The notes beneath the pieces are model-generated. The model did not search any database. It saw nothing but the letters and a program-made list of their open reading frames with translations, and was not told the DNA's origin. The translations under genes and the position numbers were made by a program. Shown in pieces: positions 17,125 to 26,643 of a DNA stretch of 32,017 nucleotides; position 1 is the first letter of the stretch, and every line of letters starts with the position of its first letter. This DNA is from Bacillota bacterium. GTDB taxonomy: Bacteria; Bacillota; Limnochordia; DTU087. The stretch covers positions 1-32,017 of the forward strand of contig JAAYRF010000139.1 of the NCBI GenBank assembly GCA_012518905.1. Reading direction: 5' to 3'.

Positions 17125-18110
17125 TGAAAGAGTTTGCTTTAGGAGTGGATGGTGGGGGTACCAATACTCAATGTGCACTTTTTGACCTAGAGGGAAATCT
17201 GATTGACGTATTGGATTGGGGTCCCACTAACCATGAGGTGTTGGCAGGGGGATTTGAAGAACTAGAGGAGTCCCTTAAGGCGATGTTGGGTATTTTCTAC
17301 GCCAAACATAGCATTGATGCTAAGAACCTCGTATCCTGTGCCTTTGGTATGGCCGGGGTAGATACCAAGAAGCAGGCGAAGATAATCGGAGACATGATCA
17401 AGAGGCTGGGCATTAACAGGTTCATCCTCTCCAATGATGCCTATCTAGGTGTAAAGGCTGGGTGTCCTTCAGGAGTTGGTATCTGTGTCATCAATGGGAC
17501 TGGGGCTACAATAGCTGGTATCGACGTCGATGGCAGCATGATACAGATCGGAGGGCAGGGGGGGTTCACCGGCGATGTAGGAGGTGGAGGGGCTCTGGCG
17601 GTGGCAGCCATAAGCAAGGTTTATGACCATCTCTTTAGAGATGGGCGGCATACCATACTAAAGGATATGCTTTTTCACCGCTTGAAGATTTCTTCCAGAC
17701 ATGATTTCATGGATGCAGTCACCGGCGGTCTCCAGGACGGAAGCCTGGAGCGGGTCGATGTAACTAAGATGCTTTTTGAGGCAGCTAGCCAAAAAGATGA
17801 GGTGGCCTTGGAAATACTGCGGTACGTCGGTACAGAGCTGGGGAGATCAGTTAATGGGGCCATCAATGAACTGGGATTCGCTGATATAGAGGTTATCGAT
17901 GTGGTGTTAGCCGGTTCAGTCAATGTCAAAGGCAGCGATCCGGCACTGGTAGATGCCATTAAGGCGGAGGTCTTGAGCAAAAACCCGGACCGTCGGATTG
18001 AGTTCATCATCCTAGAGCACCCCCCGGTAGCCGGTGCCGTCATATGGGCACTGGAGGGGGTATACAAAGGGAAGGGTCTATTTGACAAAGTCGTCGGGCA
18101 GTTTTCTTAG
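17124..18110 (+). CDS. BadF/BadG/BcrA/BcrD ATPase family, N-acetylglucosamine kinase-like sugar kinase
   Basis: [69 protein letters not shown]; 1-nt overlap with GH4 stop. Confidence 0.88.
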   Translation: MKEFALGVDGGGTNTQCALFDLEGNLIDVLDWGPTNHEVLAGGFEELEESLKAMLGIFYAKHSIDAKNLVSCAFGMAGVDTKKQAKIIGDMIKRLGINRFILSNDAYLGVKAGCPSGVGICVINGTGATIAGIDVDGSMIQIGGQGGFTGDVGGGGALAVAAISKVYDHLFRDGRHTILKDMLFHRLKISSRHDFMDAVTGGLQDGSLERVDVTKMLFEAASQKDEVALEILRYVGTELGRSVNGAINELGFADIEVIDVVLAGSVNVKGSDPALVDAIKAEVLSKNPDRRIEFIILEHPPVAGAVIWALEGVYKGKGLFDKVVGQFS

Positions 18111-18928
18111 CCTTTCAAAGAACCGGCGAGAAGACCTTGAACGAAGTAATTTCCAAGCAGGATGTATACCAAAAGGGTGGGCAGAGCCGTAAGTAATGCT
18201 CCTGCCATCTGCACATGCCACTGGGCCACCAAACCGCCTGCTAGGCCCTGCAAGGATACGGTGGCCGGTTGGCTGGCAGGATTATTGGTGACTGTGACGG
18301 CAAACAAGAATTCATTCCAGATACTGGTAAACTGCCAGATCATAACGACGACGAAGCCGGGGGCGGAGATGGGCAGCATGATGTGGCGATATATCCCTAA
18401 CAAAGAGCAACCATCAATCTTGCCTGCCTCCACTAGTTCCGTAGGGATGCTGGTATAGTAATTGCGAAACAGCAAGGTAGTCATTGGGATACCGTAAACC
18501 ACGTGGACCACTACCAATCCTCCGATGGAGCCGTATAGATGAATGCTCTGCAAGAACCGAACCATGGGAATGAGTATGCTCTGATAAGGAATAAACATGC
18601 CGAATAGCAGCAAGGCGAAGAGAGTGTCTGCTCCCCTAAACTTCCACTTGGATAGGACGTAGCCGTTCATAGAACCTAAAAATGCCGATAGTATCGTGGC
18701 TGGCACGGCTAACCGTGTACTGTTTATGAGGCCCTGTCCTAGTTTGGCCAGGGCTTCTTTATATGAGGCCCAATTGAGGGTAGCGGGTAGTTGCCAAACA
18801 GAAGTCTGGGAGACCTCCTGCATGGTTTTGAAAGAAGTCGAAAAAACCACGTAGACTGGCATCAAGTAAAACAGAGCCAAGCCACATAGGCAGATATAGA
18901 GTAGCACACGCCAGGGGCGGACTCTCAT
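18107..18928 (-). CDS. Carbohydrate ABC transporter permease (MalG-like)
   Basis: [13 protein letters not shown]..., [44 protein letters not shown] (EAA loop). Confidence 0.93.
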   Translation of the reverse strand: MRVRPWRVLLYICLCGLALFYLMPVYVVFSTSFKTMQEVSQTSVWQLPATLNWASYKEALAKLGQGLINSTRLAVPATILSAFLGSMNGYVLSKWKFRGADTLFALLLFGMFIPYQSILIPMVRFLQSIHLYGSIGGLVVVHVVYGIPMTTLLFRNYYTSIPTELVEAGKIDGCSLLGIYRHIMLPISAPGFVVVMIWQFTSIWNEFLFAVTVTNNPASQPATVSLQGLAGGLVAQWHVQMAGALLTALPTLLVYILLGNYFVQGLLAGSLKG

Positions 18929-19806
18929 CGTTCTACCTCCGTTCGCATAGAGTAGATGAGATAGGGCACAATCACTACTGCCACCATGAGTAGCATGATG
19001 GTGCCAATGGCAGCACCTCGGTTAAATAAGTCCTGTCGGAATGTGGCCATGAACATATAGACACCGGGCACATCAGTGGCCATGGCCGGCCCACCACCGG
19101 TCATCACGAATATAAGATCAAAGATCTTAAGGGATATGTGACCTAGCACCACAACTGCACTGACGGTGATGGGGTGCAGTAATGGGATAATAACCTTTTG
19201 GTACAACTGCCATTCAGTAGCTCCGTCGACCCGGGCAGCTTCCCTGAGCTCCAGCGGGATCCCTCGTATACCGGCCAAGTACATGGCCATGGTAAATCCA
19301 GACATTTGCCAGGTAGCGGCGATAACTACAGAATACAAAGCTACTCTTGGGTCGGTGATCCAACCGGACTGCAAGAATTCCAGCCCCATCTTTTTAAGAA
19401 GCACATTGAGTCCCGCCTGGGGGTTAAAGATCCAAGCCCAGATAGTCCCCGTGATCACGAAAGAAAGTGCCATGGGAAAGAGGAAAACATTCCGAAAGAA
19501 GCCCTCGAATTTTACCTTTTGGTCAAGCAAAAAGGCCAAGAAGAAACCTAACAGGATAGATGAGGGTATGAAAAGAGCGGTGAAGATGATGTTGTTCTTC
19601 ACTCCCACTCGGAAGCGGTGTAAAGAAAAGAGCGTTGCGTAATTCCTTAGCCCAACGAAGGTGTAATCGGGTACCATTCCTCGCCATTTGCTCATCGAGA
19701 CATAAACTGTCCATCCAATGAATCCGTAGACAAATACGCCAATTAGAATGATTGAGGGTAGTAGCAGCAGAAACGATGTCAATCTCTCTTTTTGGCGACT
19801 GGTCAT
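18925..19806 (-). CDS. Carbohydrate ABC transporter permease (MalF-like)
   Basis: [29 protein letters not shown] loop; multiple TM segments; ATGA overlap with 18107..18928. Confidence 0.93.
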   Translation of the reverse strand: MTSRQKERLTSFLLLLPSIILIGVFVYGFIGWTVYVSMSKWRGMVPDYTFVGLRNYATLFSLHRFRVGVKNNIIFTALFIPSSILLGFFLAFLLDQKVKFEGFFRNVFLFPMALSFVITGTIWAWIFNPQAGLNVLLKKMGLEFLQSGWITDPRVALYSVVIAATWQMSGFTMAMYLAGIRGIPLELREAARVDGATEWQLYQKVIIPLLHPITVSAVVVLGHISLKIFDLIFVMTGGGPAMATDVPGVYMFMATFRQDLFNRGAAIGTIMLLMVAVVIVPYLIYSMRTEVER

Positions 19807-19824
19807 TGCTTGGCCTCCCCCGAC

Positions 19825-19851
19825 AGGGGAAGCAGGATAACTGCTTCCCCT
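19825..19851 (-). promoter_or_regulatory. Perfect 11-bp intercistronic hairpin between SBP and permease genes
   Basis: AGGGGAAGCAG-gataa-CTGCTTCCCCT. Confidence 0.7.
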
Positions 19852-19880
19852 ACCATTTCCGTGGCTTACGTTGGCATTGT

Positions 19881-21125
19881 TTAGCGTAAGCCGAGGTCTT
19901 GAGCTTGCATCTCTAGGCGCTCGGCAGATTTTTCTGCATCTCGCTCCACGATATAGAGGCCCATTTCATCGTTTAATGCGCTGGCGAAGGCGTCAATCAC
20001 CGCGGAGCCGTGGGCGACACTGGGAATGAGAACGTCTTTACCGAAATCCTCCATGGTACTGAGGGCAATGACATCATATGGATCTGTGGGCACGTCAATC
20101 CGAGCGGGAATGGAGCCCTTCTTGGGATTGAAGCCGTTTTGGCCTTCCACTGATCCTAGGGTTCTCAGCCAGTTGATGGCGTTATCCCGATTGGGTGCAC
20201 CCTTTGGCAAGCCGAAGGTATCGGTAACTACGATGAAGATGCCTTCGGTGCCAGGAGAAGGTACCGAACCGAAGTCCACATTGGGCTCGGCGTCATTGGC
20301 GGTGAAGTAGCCCTTAGCCCAGTCTCCCATAATAGTCATGGCTGCCTGGCCTTGTAGTACATAACCACACGCCTGATCCCAAGTGACAGTGGGATGGTCC
20401 GCATTGATATAATCGAACACGCGTCCCAAGATCTTTAGGCATTCTACAACCCGGGGCTCGGTCCAAGGATGCTTTCCTTGGAAGAGCTCATTGTAGAATT
20501 CGGGACCGGCCACTGCCGCGATGACTGACTCAAATAGGTGACTGACTTCCCAGAGGTTGCGGGAGCCTATGGCTAAGGCCGGGATCCCATTTTCCTTGAA
20601 GACCTCAGCGACTGCAAAGAATTCGTCTAGGTTAGTAGGCACCTCGATATCGTACTTTTCAAAGAGCTTTACGTTATAATAAAGAGCGTTGGAACGGTGT
20701 ATGTTGGCAGGCACTGCATAGACTTCCCCTTCATAGCTGATCATATCGATCAGATCTTGGGGGAATGCATCGAACCAACCTTCTTCTTTCCATAGGTCGG
20801 TGATGGGCTCCATGTAGCCAGTCTTGACCCACGTGTCAATTAATTCGGAGCCACCGTGCACTTGGAAGGAATCCGGCGGATCGTTGCCCAGCATTCTTGT
20901 CTTCAAGACTGCCTTGGCATTGGTACCGGCACCACCGGCTACTGTGGCATTTACTATCTCGACATCAGGGTGTTGGGCCTGATAAACATCATACAGGGCA
21001 AACAAACCATCTTCTTCGCCACCCGCGGTCCACCAACTGAAGATAATGAGCTGATTCTGAGCAAAACTCACCGTACTTGCTACCAAGATTAACATCAAGG
21101 CACACAGTAATACTCTTCTGCTCAC
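19881..21125 (-). CDS. Extracellular solute-binding protein family 1 (sugar)
   Basis: Signal peptide VSRRVLLCALMLILVASTVSFAQ; IIFSWWTAGGEEDGLFALYDVYQAQHPDVEIV. GTG at 21125 behind AGGAGGTCGTGAA; the ORF-track start (21143) lies upstream of this SD. Confidence 0.93.
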   Translation of the reverse strand: MSRRVLLCALMLILVASTVSFAQNQLIIFSWWTAGGEEDGLFALYDVYQAQHPDVEIVNATVAGGAGTNAKAVLKTRMLGNDPPDSFQVHGGSELIDTWVKTGYMEPITDLWKEEGWFDAFPQDLIDMISYEGEVYAVPANIHRSNALYYNVKLFEKYDIEVPTNLDEFFAVAEVFKENGIPALAIGSRNLWEVSHLFESVIAAVAGPEFYNELFQGKHPWTEPRVVECLKILGRVFDYINADHPTVTWDQACGYVLQGQAAMTIMGDWAKGYFTANDAEPNVDFGSVPSPGTEGIFIVVTDTFGLPKGAPNRDNAINWLRTLGSVEGQNGFNPKKGSIPARIDVPTDPYDVIALSTMEDFGKDVLIPSVAHGSAVIDAFASALNDEMGLYIVERDAEKSAERLEMQAQDLGLR

Positions 21126-21345
21126 TTCACGACCTCCTGTCAATTTGATGATAGTAAATCAGCCTGCCATTCTAAATTCTCTGCAACCGGCGGAAATACC
21201 TGCCTTCCCAGAACATATTTGATAGATGTGGTTATTCCATGCTGTACAGGTGCAGCTGCATCGTCATCATCAACACCCGATCTGCTTGACTTCTTGGGAG
21301 TTTGTAGGAGATGATTATGAAAAGAATACACATAGGAGGACGGCC

Positions 21346-22188
21346 ATGAACGACACATTAAGATTGCTGCACGAAAGGGCTAGCTGCCGGGCTTTCGCAG
21401 ATCGTGATATCCCTCAAAACATATTGGAGTCTGTACTGGAAGCAGGAGTAAGGGCTCCTACCGGGGGCAATCTGCAGCCTTACTCTATTATCGTGGTGCG
21501 GGATCAGGCTGCCAAGGATAGGCTTACAGAATTATGCGGCAATCAAAGGTTCATTTCCCGCGCCCCCGTCAACTTGCTTTTTTGCATTGACTGGTACCGA
21601 TCCCGTCGATGGGCAGCCATGGAGGATGCGCCTTTTGCAGCGGATCATTCTTTTAGGCATTTTTGGATATCTTTTCAGGATACAATCATCTGTGCTCAGA
21701 ACATTTGCACCGCCGCCGATAGTGTCGGGTTAGGCTCAGTCTACGTAGGTACGGTTCTCGAATGTTTTTCGGAGCTTAGGTCTATGTTCGATTTACCTCT
21801 GGGCGTCTTTCCAGTCGTGTTGCTGTCTGTGGGTTACCCCCTAAGCAAGCCTAAACGCCGGGCGAAGTTTCCTCAAGATACGGTGGTGCACTATGAGTCA
21901 TATGATGACCCTGGTGATGACGAGCTTCGCAAGGCTCTTGAAGCAAAATACCAGGGCAAGACCTTCGAAGTTACTGAGGAGCGAGTACAGACTTTAAGAC
22001 GCGTTTGTCGGGCAATCGGCGGTGATGAGTTGGTGGGAGCTTGCATGGCTCGGATTGAGCGGGATGGTGCCGTTAACATGGCCCAGTATCGATTTGGGCT
22101 ACACTATGCCGCCGATAGAGTATGCAGAGGCAATCCTGAGTTTATCGCCAAGTTGCGGGAAGGTGGACTAGAGATAGTGGAGGATTGA
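21346..22188 (+). CDS. Nitroreductase family protein
   Basis: LLHERASCRAFADRDIPQNILESVLEAGVRAPTGGNLQPYSIIVV; AGGAGG SD before ATG 21346; extra ~80-aa C-terminal tail. Confidence 0.9.
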   Translation: MNDTLRLLHERASCRAFADRDIPQNILESVLEAGVRAPTGGNLQPYSIIVVRDQAAKDRLTELCGNQRFISRAPVNLLFCIDWYRSRRWAAMEDAPFAADHSFRHFWISFQDTIICAQNICTAADSVGLGSVYVGTVLECFSELRSMFDLPLGVFPVVLLSVGYPLSKPKRRAKFPQDTVVHYESYDDPGDDELRKALEAKYQGKTFEVTEERVQTLRRVCRAIGGDELVGACMARIERDGAVNMAQYRFGLHYAADRVCRGNPEFIAKLREGGLEIVED

Positions 22189-22270
22189 TGGGAAGGGATC
22201 CCACAACCTGTATGGAAATCCTTGAATGTCAATCAGTATCCAGACAATTCAGGCAGAACGGAGTGATGAT

Positions 22271-23287
22271 ATGGGGAAGGCGATTAAGGTTGGTGTGATT
22301 GGGGCGGGGCGCATCGGGAAGATCCATATTGAAAATCTCTGCTATAGAGTACCTAATGTGCAAGTGGCTGCCATCGCTGATGTGGCGGTAGACGAAACCT
22401 GCAAATGGGCTAAGCAGTTCGGCATTGCTAACGTTGTGGCAGATCCCATGGCAGTTATTTCTGATAGGAGCATTGATGCTGTCTTGATCTGTTCGCCAAC
22501 TGATACCCATGCGGATCTCATAATAGCGGCGGCTAGGGCAGGGAAGGACATATTCTGCGAAAAGCCCATCGCTAATGACCTCGGGAAAACTACGGCAGCA
22601 TTGGCGGCGGTTAAGGAAACCGGTGTCAAGCTTCAGGTAGGCTTTAATCGGAGATTTGATCCGAACTTCAAGAGGATCAAAGAGCTGATTCAAGGGGGAG
22701 AGCTAGGTGATCTGCATATAGTCAAAATCACATCCAGAGATCCTGCTCCGCCTCCCATCGAATATGTGGAGGTAAGCGGCGGCATTTTTATGGATATGAC
22801 TATCCATGACTTCGATATGGCTCGGTACTTGACCGGTAGCGAAGTCACAGAAGTATATGCTTCCGGCTCAGTGCTTATTGACCCCGAAATAGGGAAAGCA
22901 GGGGACTGGGACTCAGCCGTTGTCGTACTAAAATTTGCCAACAAGGCCACCTGTGTCATCGATAATAGTCGCCAGGCAGCCTATGGCTATGACCAAAGGG
23001 TAGAGGCCTTTGGCTCTAGGGGCAGCGCAATCGCATATAATAATAAACCCACCAATGTTGAGGTCAGTACGGAAAAGGCTGTCTGCACCGACAAGCCCCT
23101 ATATTTTTTCTTAGAGCGGTACATGGACTCTTTTGCCCAGGAACTTAAGGATTTTGTTGAGGCCCTGGAATCTGGCTCACCCATGCCGGTAACAGGGGAA
23201 GACGGTCTTCAATCTTTGTATGTCGCTATTGCAGCAACGAAATCTGCTAAGGAAAACCGACCGGTTAAAATAACTGAGGTTATGTAG
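22271..23287 (+). CDS. Gfo/Idh/MocA family oxidoreductase, inositol 2-dehydrogenase-like
   Basis: KVGVIGAGRIGKIHIENLCYRVPNVQVAAIADV, CSPTDTHADLIIAAARAGKDIFCEKPIA, GFNRRFDPNFKRIK, GGIFMDMTIHDFDMARYL. Confidence 0.92.
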   Translation: MGKAIKVGVIGAGRIGKIHIENLCYRVPNVQVAAIADVAVDETCKWAKQFGIANVVADPMAVISDRSIDAVLICSPTDTHADLIIAAARAGKDIFCEKPIANDLGKTTAALAAVKETGVKLQVGFNRRFDPNFKRIKELIQGGELGDLHIVKITSRDPAPPPIEYVEVSGGIFMDMTIHDFDMARYLTGSEVTEVYASGSVLIDPEIGKAGDWDSAVVVLKFANKATCVIDNSRQAAYGYDQRVEAFGSRGSAIAYNNKPTNVEVSTEKAVCTDKPLYFFLERYMDSFAQELKDFVEALESGSPMPVTGEDGLQSLYVAIAATKSAKENRPVKITEVM

Positions 23288-23311
23288 TTTGCAGGCAATC
23301 TATGAACTAAA

Positions 23312-23342
23312 GGAGGCTACCGGATGTATGTGGATAGCCTCC
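23312..23342. terminator. Hairpin in the convergent gap between dehydrogenase and methyltransferase
   Basis: GGAGGCTA-ccggatgtatgtgga-TAGCCTCC. Confidence 0.45.
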
Positions 23343-23398
23343 GTGTCATTTGAGTCAGGGCTATGTTCATCGGCTGGCTTGGGGGTTTGCTCCAAAAC

Positions 23399-24535
23399 TC
23401 ATCTTCTTGGTGGCCTTGGGCCATAGAACTGGTAGTAGTCCACTTTGATATTTCCGTTGTACAGTTTGCGTTTCTTCGATGCTTTCCTGCCAAACAGCTC
23501 TTCAAATCTGGGGTGGGAAGTTAGAACATAGAAAGACCAAGTGTCTAGCTTGCTGAAGACTCGACCCATCTCTTGATAAAGCGCTTCTACTGCTTTTCTT
23601 TCACCCATCCTCTCCCCATAGGGTGGATTGCAGATGATTTTGCCGTACTTCTTGCTAGAGCTTAGGTTGGCTAAAGGACTTGCCTGGAAGTGAATCAGCT
23701 CACTGAGCCCAGCTGCTTCCACATTTTGCCGAGCCACCCTTAGCACTTTTGGGTCAATATCAGTGCCGATAATAAAAAGCTCCCGCTGGAAGTTGGCTTC
23801 CTCCCGGGCTGTTTGCCTTGTCTTTTGCCAAAGGGTTTGTGGGATATTAGGCCAGTCTTCACTGACGAAGGTGCGATTCAGTCCCGGTGCCAGATTAAGA
23901 CCCATGAGAGCTGCCTCAATGGGTATGGTACCGGATCCGCAGCAGGGATCAATGAGGGCAATATCGTGATGCCAACGGGCCAGCATGACCATGGCAGCAG
24001 CCAAGGTCTCTTTAAGCGGTGCGTCTCCGATTAAGGTGCGGTATCCTCTCTTATGTAGGCCTGGCCCGGTAGTATCGATGGTGAGCGTAGCGATGTCCTT
24101 TAAGATAGCCACTTCGATTTTGTACAGGGGGCCATCTTCGGAGAACCAATCCCTTCGATAACGCCCCTTAAGGCTCTCGACGATAGCTTTCTTGACTATG
24201 GCTTGACAATCGGGGACACTAAAAAGAGTAGACTTTACTGACTTACCTTCTACGGGGAATCTGGCATTTTCCGGAAGCCAATCAGACCAAGGCAGCACCT
24301 TTGTTTGCTCAAATAACTCATCAAAGGTGACCGCCGGGAATTCACCGATCTTTAACCGGACCCGATCAGCTGTCCTCAGCCAGAGATTAGTACGGCAGAT
24401 GGCCTCCAGATCGGCCCGGAAGGTAACTTTGCCATCCTCTACCGTCTGATCTGGATAACCTAATTCTTTTAACTCGTCGGCTGCTAGGGCTTCTAGGCCA
24501 AAGGTAGTTGCGGCAATAAGCTCAACGTTTTCCAT
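23399..24535 (-). CDS. THUMP-domain class I SAM-dependent RNA methyltransferase (RlmL/YpsC-like)
   Basis: ELIAATTFGLEALAADELKELGY, LIDPCCGSGTIPIEAAL, IICNPPYGERMG. Confidence 0.93.
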   Translation of the reverse strand: MENVELIAATTFGLEALAADELKELGYPDQTVEDGKVTFRADLEAICRTNLWLRTADRVRLKIGEFPAVTFDELFEQTKVLPWSDWLPENARFPVEGKSVKSTLFSVPDCQAIVKKAIVESLKGRYRRDWFSEDGPLYKIEVAILKDIATLTIDTTGPGLHKRGYRTLIGDAPLKETLAAAMVMLARWHHDIALIDPCCGSGTIPIEAALMGLNLAPGLNRTFVSEDWPNIPQTLWQKTRQTAREEANFQRELFIIGTDIDPKVLRVARQNVEAAGLSELIHFQASPLANLSSSKKYGKIICNPPYGERMGERKAVEALYQEMGRVFSKLDTWSFYVLTSHPRFEELFGRKASKKRKLYNGNIKVDYYQFYGPRPPRR

Positions 24536-24650
24536 GATATCTCCCTCACATCTCTAGATACACCAGCATGTCTGTTATCAGTTTACCACAGAGGGGCCCT
24601 TTTCCTGCGGGAAGGCGACGGAAAGACCCAGTAAGAGGTCAATCCCAGTA

Positions 24651-24679
24651 TTGACAGCGGAGCGTGAGGTTCATATACT
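24651..24679 (+). promoter_or_regulatory. Near-consensus SigA-like promoter
   Basis: TTGACA-N17-TATACT. Confidence 0.75.
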
Positions 24680-24684
24680 AATGA

Positions 24685-24700
24685 TTAGATAGTTATCTAA
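24685..24700. promoter_or_regulatory. Operator-like inverted repeat TTAGATA-GT-TATCTAA
   Basis: 7-bp arms, 2-nt spacer, just downstream of the -10. Confidence 0.6.
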
Positions 24701-24780
24701 ATATCGAGGGGAGATAAAACTGGCAAGTGGGCAACCATAGGTTGGCCTGGATAGCCTGTGTTTAGCTGGGAGGTAGAGGT

Positions 24781-25695
24781 TTGGAAGACAAAGTGGTAAT
24801 CAAACTCGATGGAGTGACCAAGGCGTTTGGCTCGATGACTGTCATCAAGGATTTGTCTTTTACCATTAGAGCAGGGGAGATAGTAGGCCTGCTTGGTCCA
24901 AACGGCTCAGGGAAGACTACTACGGTGCGGCTAATCAATGGAGTTATTGCTCCTAATACTGGGTCCATCGAAGTGTTTGGCCGAAGCTCTCTGGCAGAGT
25001 CAGACAGCATTCGGGCCCGAACTGGAGTGCTTACGGAGACCGCCGGTCTTTACGGTGAGATGACGGCAAGAGAGAACTTAGCTTTCTTCGCCAAGCTGTA
25101 CGGTCTAAGAGATCCTCAGCATAGAGTCGAAGAGTTGCTGGAAACCTTTGGCTTATGTGAACACAAATACCGCAAGGTGGGTGCCTTCAGCACCGGTATG
25201 AGGAAGAGATTAGGCATCGCTAAGGCCTTGGTCCACCGGCCTGACGTGCTCTTTCTAGATGAACCCACAACAGGTCTCGATCCTGAAGCTTCCAGGGACC
25301 TTTTGAGCTACATCGAGGACTTGAACAAAAACGAGGGAGTGACGATTCTTCTTGCCACGCATCTTCTCAAACAGGTGCAAGATCTTTGCCATAGATTCCT
25401 ATTTCTCCATGAAGGTCGGTTGATCGAGGCGGGGACCTTGCGGGAGCTGGAGGATAAGTATTTACGGAGTTTCCAGGTGAAGGTAGAGACGGATCTAGTG
25501 CCCAAAGGTTCTTCGTACCTTGGTTTTTCACTATATGATAAGATGCCAGGGTTTCTTATTTTCAATCTGCAAAGCAAGGAGCAGATTCCCATCTTATTAA
25601 GTAAGCTCTTACAAGCAGGTCCCGTTTATTCCGCTGAGATCCTGGGTCGGGATCTGGAGACACTCTATTTTAATATAAGGGGTGAGGTGCAGTGA
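24781..25695 (+). CDS. ABC transporter ATP-binding protein (exporter type)
   Basis: Walker A GLLGPNGSGKTT; FSTGMRKRLGIAKAL signature; VLFLDEPTTGLDPEA Walker B; TTG start. Confidence 0.95.
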   Translation: MEDKVVIKLDGVTKAFGSMTVIKDLSFTIRAGEIVGLLGPNGSGKTTTVRLINGVIAPNTGSIEVFGRSSLAESDSIRARTGVLTETAGLYGEMTARENLAFFAKLYGLRDPQHRVEELLETFGLCEHKYRKVGAFSTGMRKRLGIAKALVHRPDVLFLDEPTTGLDPEASRDLLSYIEDLNKNEGVTILLATHLLKQVQDLCHRFLFLHEGRLIEAGTLRELEDKYLRSFQVKVETDLVPKGSSYLGFSLYDKMPGFLIFNLQSKEQIPILLSKLLQAGPVYSAEILGRDLETLYFNIRGEVQ

Positions 25696-26534
25696 ATAAG
25701 GATGCCATGTGGGCCATAGCTATCAAGGATATGAGGGCCATTGGAAATAGTGTACAAGTTTGGCTGCCTATGCTGATCGTCCCTGTTATCATGTGTGTCC
25801 TACTTCCCGGCGGACTCATCTTGGGGGTACGGCATTTTGGTGTAGAAGGGATGGACAATGTGGGAAGTTTGGGTTCTTTGGATAAAATGCTAGCTGCTCT
25901 GCCACCTAGCAGCTTGAAAGCCGCGCTAGATGCACTAGCTTCCCCAGAGCAGAAGCTATTGTACTTTGCCCTAAACTACATGTTCGTCCCCTTCTTCCTT
26001 TTGATTCCCCTGATGCTATCTAGTGTGATCACCGCCAATAGCTTTGCTGTGGAAAAGGAGCGAAAGACTTTGGAGAGTCTCCTGTTTTCCCCGATTGATA
26101 TTCCTAGCTTATTCCTCGGAAAGGTGCTGTCTGCTTTTGTTCCTTCCATGCTGGTAACCTGGCTATGTACCTTTCTCTATGGTCTTGTTGTGGATATTTT
26201 GGCTTACCCGATATACAGGCGGCTGATCTTCCCCACAACCAACTGGATAGTTCTGATCTTTTGGGCCGTCCCTGCCGTCAGCCTGGTGGCCGTTTTCATT
26301 AACGTGATCATCTCGGCGAAAGTAAAGGGCTTTCAAGAGGCATATCAACTAGGAGGACTTCTTGTCTTGCCCGTCTTGGGGCTGATCATGGGGCAAGCTA
26401 TGGGGGCTTTGATCATAGATGTGCGTCTACTCGGGTGGATAGGGGCCTTAGTTTGGGTCTTGGACTTTGGACTTCTAAGGTTCATCGTTAGACACTTTGA
26501 TCGAAATAAGCTCTTTGAAAGCCAGGTGTCATAA
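25692..26534 (+). CDS. ABC-2 type transporter permease
   Basis: Overlaps the ATPase gene by 4 nt; multiple TM segments; AVEKERKTLESLLFSPIDIPSLFLGKVLSAFVPSM. Confidence 0.88.
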   Translation: MNKDAMWAIAIKDMRAIGNSVQVWLPMLIVPVIMCVLLPGGLILGVRHFGVEGMDNVGSLGSLDKMLAALPPSSLKAALDALASPEQKLLYFALNYMFVPFFLLIPLMLSSVITANSFAVEKERKTLESLLFSPIDIPSLFLGKVLSAFVPSMLVTWLCTFLYGLVVDILAYPIYRRLIFPTTNWIVLIFWAVPAVSLVAVFINVIISAKVKGFQEAYQLGGLLVLPVLGLIMGQAMGALIIDVRLLGWIGALVWVLDFGLLRFIVRHFDRNKLFESQVS

Positions 26535-26542
26535 AGGGCAGG

Positions 26543-26571
26543 TTGACTTCCCCTTCTGGGCAGGGTACGAT
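26543..26571 (+). promoter_or_regulatory. Promoter candidate upstream of FGGY kinase
   Basis: TTGACT-N17-TACGAT. Confidence 0.45.
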
Positions 26572-26643
26572 TTCCATGGGACAACAAAAATCCTATAAAC
26601 CTGTTTCCGTAGGAAATTTACGGTGGAAGAGAGGCTAGAGATT

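Noticed and set aside
19166-19642. 158-aa plus-strand ORF
   Set aside because: Antisense to the MalF-like permease with low-complexity shadow composition.
21251-21260. 10-bp palindrome TGCAGCTGCA in the SBP/nitroreductase divergent gap
   Set aside because: Short and GC-simple; could occur by chance, with no paired site or promoter alignment.
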